64,000 bases of DNA from DASUBV01 sp036501025 (GTDB taxonomy: Bacteria; Actinomycetota; Actinomycetes; Streptosporangiales; Streptosporangiaceae), in the NCBI GenBank assembly GCA_036501025.1, contig DASYBB010000065.1, positions 1 through 64,000 on the forward strand, read 5' to 3'. The notes under the pieces are model-generated. The model ran no database searches. It was not told the DNA's origin and saw only the letters and a program-made list of their open reading frames with translations. This document shows, one piece after another, positions 61,376 through 64,000 of this stretch (positions are counted from its first letter, which is position 1; each line of letters opens with the position of its first letter). A program made the translations under genes and the position numbers.

Positions 61376-63901
61376 ATGAACGCCGCCGCCATGCGCCCCG
61401 CTCCGGCGGGCCGGGCCGTCCTCAGCCCGGTGCCCGCGGCCAGCGCCGCGGAGCCGGTCCCGCCGCTGCTGTCGGTGTCGGACCTGGCGGTGAGCTTCGG
61501 CCCGATCCGGGCCCTGGACGGCGTCAGCCTGAGCGTCGCCGAGGGCGAGATCGTCGCGCTGGCCGGGGAGAACGGCGCGGGCAAGACGACCCTGGTCCGG
61601 TGCATCGGCGGTGACATCGAGCCGTCCGCCGGGGTGGTCCGCCTGTCGGGCAAGGTCATGCCGTCCGATCCGGGCGTCCTGGCCCGGCACGGCATCGGCG
61701 TCGTCTGGCAGGACCTGGCGCTGTGCGACAACCTGGACATCGCCGCGAACCTCATGCTCGGCCGCGAGCACCGCCGCCAGCTGCGCTCCGACGTGCGCAT
61801 GCATACCGACGCCATGCGGCTGCTGGAGCGGCTCAGCATCCCGCTGCGGGACACCTCGCGCAGCGTGCGCTCACTGTCGGGGGGCCAGCGCCAGCTGGTC
61901 GCGGTGGCCCGGGCGGTGGCCCGGGCGCCGCGGGTGCTGCTGCTCGACGAGCCGACCGCGGCGCTGGGCGTGCAGATCGCCCGCGAGGTCGAGAACATGA
62001 TCATCGCGATGCGGGCCGAGGGCACCGCGATCCTGCTGGCCTGCCACGACATCGACCAGATGTTCCGGCTGGCCGACCGCATCGTGATCTTGCGGCACGG
62101 CCGGGTGGCGGCCGAGGTCCGGCCGGACGAGGTGCACCCGGATGATGTCGTCGCGCTGCTGTCCGGGCAGCAGGTGGGCTCCACGGCGCGCCGCCAGCTC
62201 ACCCGGCTGCACGGGCTGGCCGACGACCTGGTCTCGGCCGACCCGTCCTCCAGCCTGTCGCTGATCCTGTCCGCGCTGGGCGCGGCGCTCGGCAGCGAGC
62301 GGCTGTGCATCCACCTGCTCGACGGTGACTCGCTGGCCTGCGCCGCCTCCCTGGGCCTGCCCGCCGACCTGCAGGCCGCGTGGGCGCGGCTGCCGTGCGG
62401 CCCGGCCGGCGGCCCGGTCGGGCGGGCGGCGGCCGGCCCGCTGCCGGTGATCGAGGAGAACGCCGCGGCCCGGCTGTCCTGGGCGCCCTTCGGCGACCTG
62501 GCCCGGGCGGCCAAGGTGGCGGCCTCGTGGTCGGTGCCGGTGCTCGGCCCCGGCGGCCCGGTCGGCGTCATCACCGTGCTGCGCTCGACCGCCGGGCGGC
62601 CGAAGCGCGACGACCTCGACCTGGTCACCCTGTACGCGGGCTACGCGGCGGGCGCGATCGAGCGGGACCGGCTGCTGGAGGAGGTCACCAGCCGCAACCG
62701 GGTGCTGGAGACGATCCGCGAGATGCTGGAGACGCTGGCCGGCCCGCTGCCGGCGGCTGACGGGCTCGGGGTGGCCCTGCAGTCGCTGCGCCGCGGCCTG
62801 CAGGCCGCGGAGGTGGCGCTCGTCACCCAGGCCCGCGGCGAGGCGCCCCGCTGCCGGGCGGTGGCCGGGGACCCGGCGGCCGCGGCCGCGGCCGGGTCGC
62901 CGGGCCCGCTGGACATCGCGGCCGCCGCCCTGGGCCAGTTCCGCCGCGACGACGTGGCCACCAGCCGGGGCAGCACGGGGAGCGCCGGCGGCGCCGGCCT
63001 GACCGTCACCTTCGCCGCGCCGGGCAGCGGCGCGGCGGTGGTCGCCACCTGGCCCGAGGGACCGCCGCCCGCCGACGCGACGGCGCTGCTGGAGGACGCG
63101 GCCCACTCGCTGCGCCTGGCCCTGGAGCGCGAGGAGGCGTGGGTGGCCCACCAGGAGGCGCTCGCCCTGCGCCGGTCCCGGGAACTGCAGCGGGGCTTCC
63201 TGTCCCGGCTGAGCCACGAGCTGCGCACGCCGCTGACCGCGATCCGGGGCTATGCCTCCAGCCTGCTGCAGCCCGACGTCACCTGGGACGGCGCGTCCCA
63301 GCACCGGTTCATGGAGCGGATCGCCGCCGAGTCCGCCCGGCTCGGGCGGCTGGTGGATGACCTGCTCGACTTCTCCGCGATCGAGTCGGGCGTGCTGCGG
63401 CTGCAGCGGGACTGGTGCGACATCCCGCTGGTCGTGGAGGCCGCGGTGGCCTGCCTGCCCCCGGCCGCCGCGCCCCTGACCGAGGTGACCTGCGACGGCG
63501 ATCTGCCCGTCGTGTGGGCCGATCATGACCGGCTGGAGCAGGTCTTCGTGAATCTGCTCAGCAACGCGTTCGGCCACAACCCGGCCGGCACCCGGGTCGC
63601 CATCAGCGCCGCGCTCGGCGCGCCCGGCGAGATCGTGCTCAGCGTGCGCGACGACGGGGCCGGCATGCCGCCCGAGCTGGCCGCCGGGCCGTTCGAGCCG
63701 GCCCGGCGGCGGCGCACCCAGACGTCCGGGGCCGGCCTCGGCCTGTCCATCGCCCGCGGCATCGTGACCGCGCACGGCGGCCAGCTCGAGCTGGTCCCGC
63801 AGTCCCGCGGCACCTGCTTCGCCATCCGGCTGCCGGTCGAGGCGCCGGTGACCACCCCGCGGCCCGCGGGCCACCAGATCGGAGTCGCTCCCGGTGCATG
63901 A
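61376..63901 (+). CDS. ABC ATPase - GAF - histidine kinase fusion protein
   Basis: An 841-residue cytosolic protein with an unusual domain order. Residues 33-265 form a sugar-importer-type ABC ATPase: Walker A GENGAGKTT (Lys70), Q-loop WQDLAL, signature LSGGQRQ near 167, Walker B LLLDEPTAAL (Asp191) and H-loop CHDID. Residues about 285-435 look like a GAF domain (LSLILSALGAALGSERLCIHL). A variable stretch with a second GAF-like segment follows. The C-terminus is a histidine kinase: dimerisation helix with His614 in SHELRTPL, N-box NLLSNAFGHNP, DDGAGMP and GAGLGLSIA. No membrane segment is seen. A response regulator starts at 63894 with an 8-bp overlap. ATP-driven transport control of signalling is inferred, not shown. 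ATG 61391 is an alternative start. Confidence 0.85.
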   Translation: MNAAAMRPAPAGRAVLSPVPAASAAEPVPPLLSVSDLAVSFGPIRALDGVSLSVAEGEIVALAGENGAGKTTLVRCIGGDIEPSAGVVRLSGKVMPSDPGVLARHGIGVVWQDLALCDNLDIAANLMLGREHRRQLRSDVRMHTDAMRLLERLSIPLRDTSRSVRSLSGGQRQLVAVARAVARAPRVLLLDEPTAALGVQIAREVENMIIAMRAEGTAILLACHDIDQMFRLADRIVILRHGRVAAEVRPDEVHPDDVVALLSGQQVGSTARRQLTRLHGLADDLVSADPSSSLSLILSALGAALGSERLCIHLLDGDSLACAASLGLPADLQAAWARLPCGPAGGPVGRAAAGPLPVIEENAAARLSWAPFGDLARAAKVAASWSVPVLGPGGPVGVITVLRSTAGRPKRDDLDLVTLYAGYAAGAIERDRLLEEVTSRNRVLETIREMLETLAGPLPAADGLGVALQSLRRGLQAAEVALVTQARGEAPRCRAVAGDPAAAAAAGSPGPLDIAAAALGQFRRDDVATSRGSTGSAGGAGLTVTFAAPGSGAAVVATWPEGPPPADATALLEDAAHSLRLALEREEAWVAHQEALALRRSRELQRGFLSRLSHELRTPLTAIRGYASSLLQPDVTWDGASQHRFMERIAAESARLGRLVDDLLDFSAIESGVLRLQRDWCDIPLVVEAAVACLPPAAAPLTEVTCDGDLPVVWADHDRLEQVFVNLLSNAFGHNPAGTRVAISAALGAPGEIVLSVRDDGAGMPPELAAGPFEPARRRRTQTSGAGLGLSIARGIVTAHGGQLELVPQSRGTCFAIRLPVEAPVTTPRPAGHQIGVAPGA

Positions 63902-64000
63902 CGATGCCGTCCGGACCCGCGCCCTCGTGGTCGAGGATGACCCGAACATCGTGGACCTGATCCGGTCGAACCTGGCCGTCCGGGGCTTCGACACCATCGT
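63894..64000 (+). CDS. Response regulator, N-terminal receiver (partial)
   Basis: Starts GTG at 63894, overlapping the kinase stop by 8 bp. The visible 35 residues read TRALVVEDDPNIVDLIRSNL, the first strand and acidic pair (Glu/Asp-Asp) of a receiver domain. The rest lies beyond the window, so the output domain is unknown. It is the obvious partner of the fusion kinase. Confidence 0.85.
   Translation, partial: MHDDAVRTRALVVEDDPNIVDLIRSNLAVRGFDTI

Overview
The window is a very GC-rich chromosomal segment of a Gram-positive actinomycete (Actinomycetota). The evidence is the actinobacterial bc1 genes qcrC-qcrA-qcrB, a BldD regulator, an actinobacterial integration host factor (mihF), an Rv2175c-type DNA-binding protein, a SAV_6107-type HEPN protein, a PASTA kinase and an F420-type oxidoreductase. 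Gene content and order resemble Streptomyces and its relatives, but many proteins carry long Ala/Pro-rich extensions. My best guess is a Streptosporangiales-like organism; the exact taxon cannot be read from the sequence.

Layout. 1-6.1 kb: end of an Lrp/AsnC-type protein, trpD, a degenerate receiver protein, and ctaE-qcrC-qcrA-qcrB for the respiratory bc1/aa3 branch. 6.1-15.9 kb: acyl-CoA synthetase, phosphoesterase, SRPBCC protein, a zinc-motif protein, ROK glucokinase, a collagen-like-repeat membrane protein, an alpha/beta hydrolase, a PlsC acyltransferase and an eroded AbiEi-like gene. 15.9-23.5 kb: phosphofructokinase, a zinc-ribbon membrane protein, thiI, a secreted beta-propeller protein with a damaged 3' end, an F420-type oxidoreductase, aroF with an aromatic leader-peptide attenuator, and a molybdopterin oxidoreductase. 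23.5-32.5 kb: PASTA kinase, thiG-thiS-thiO under a TPP riboswitch, a FAD reductase, an Rv2175c homologue, thiE, metF, a GNAT protein, and a HEPN protein under a DNA-damage-type promoter. 32.5-43.6 kb: bldD, then the pyrimidine operon pyrR-pyrB-pyrC-carA-carB-pyrK-pyrD-pyrF with a PyrR-binding RNA hairpin. 43.6-59.3 kb: mihF, gmk, rpoZ, coaBC, metK, a DUF4190-like protein, priA, a HEAT-like protein, def, fmt, rsmB, a DUF2786 protein and rpe. 59.3-64 kb: a DGPF protein with an ECF42-type sigma factor, then an unusual ABC ATPase/GAF/histidine-kinase fusion followed by the start of a response regulator.

Working together. Most genes are housekeeping: de novo UMP synthesis (35-43 kb), thiamine synthesis (thiO/S/G, thiE, thiI), entry to aromatic amino acids (aroF), one-carbon and SAM metabolism (metF, metK), N-formylmethionine handling (def, fmt) and respiration. 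The most informative non-coding elements are the aroF leader peptide with terminator, the TPP riboswitch, the PyrR hairpin, an ECF42 promoter, a PafBC-type promoter, and an upstream ORF with a terminator-like hairpin before mihF. More than ten starts have a -10-like hexamer about 5-8 nt upstream, which suggests frequent leaderless transcription.

The most unusual protein is the kinase fusion at 61.4-63.9 kb. I see no CRISPR array, tRNA, rRNA, insertion sequence or prophage.
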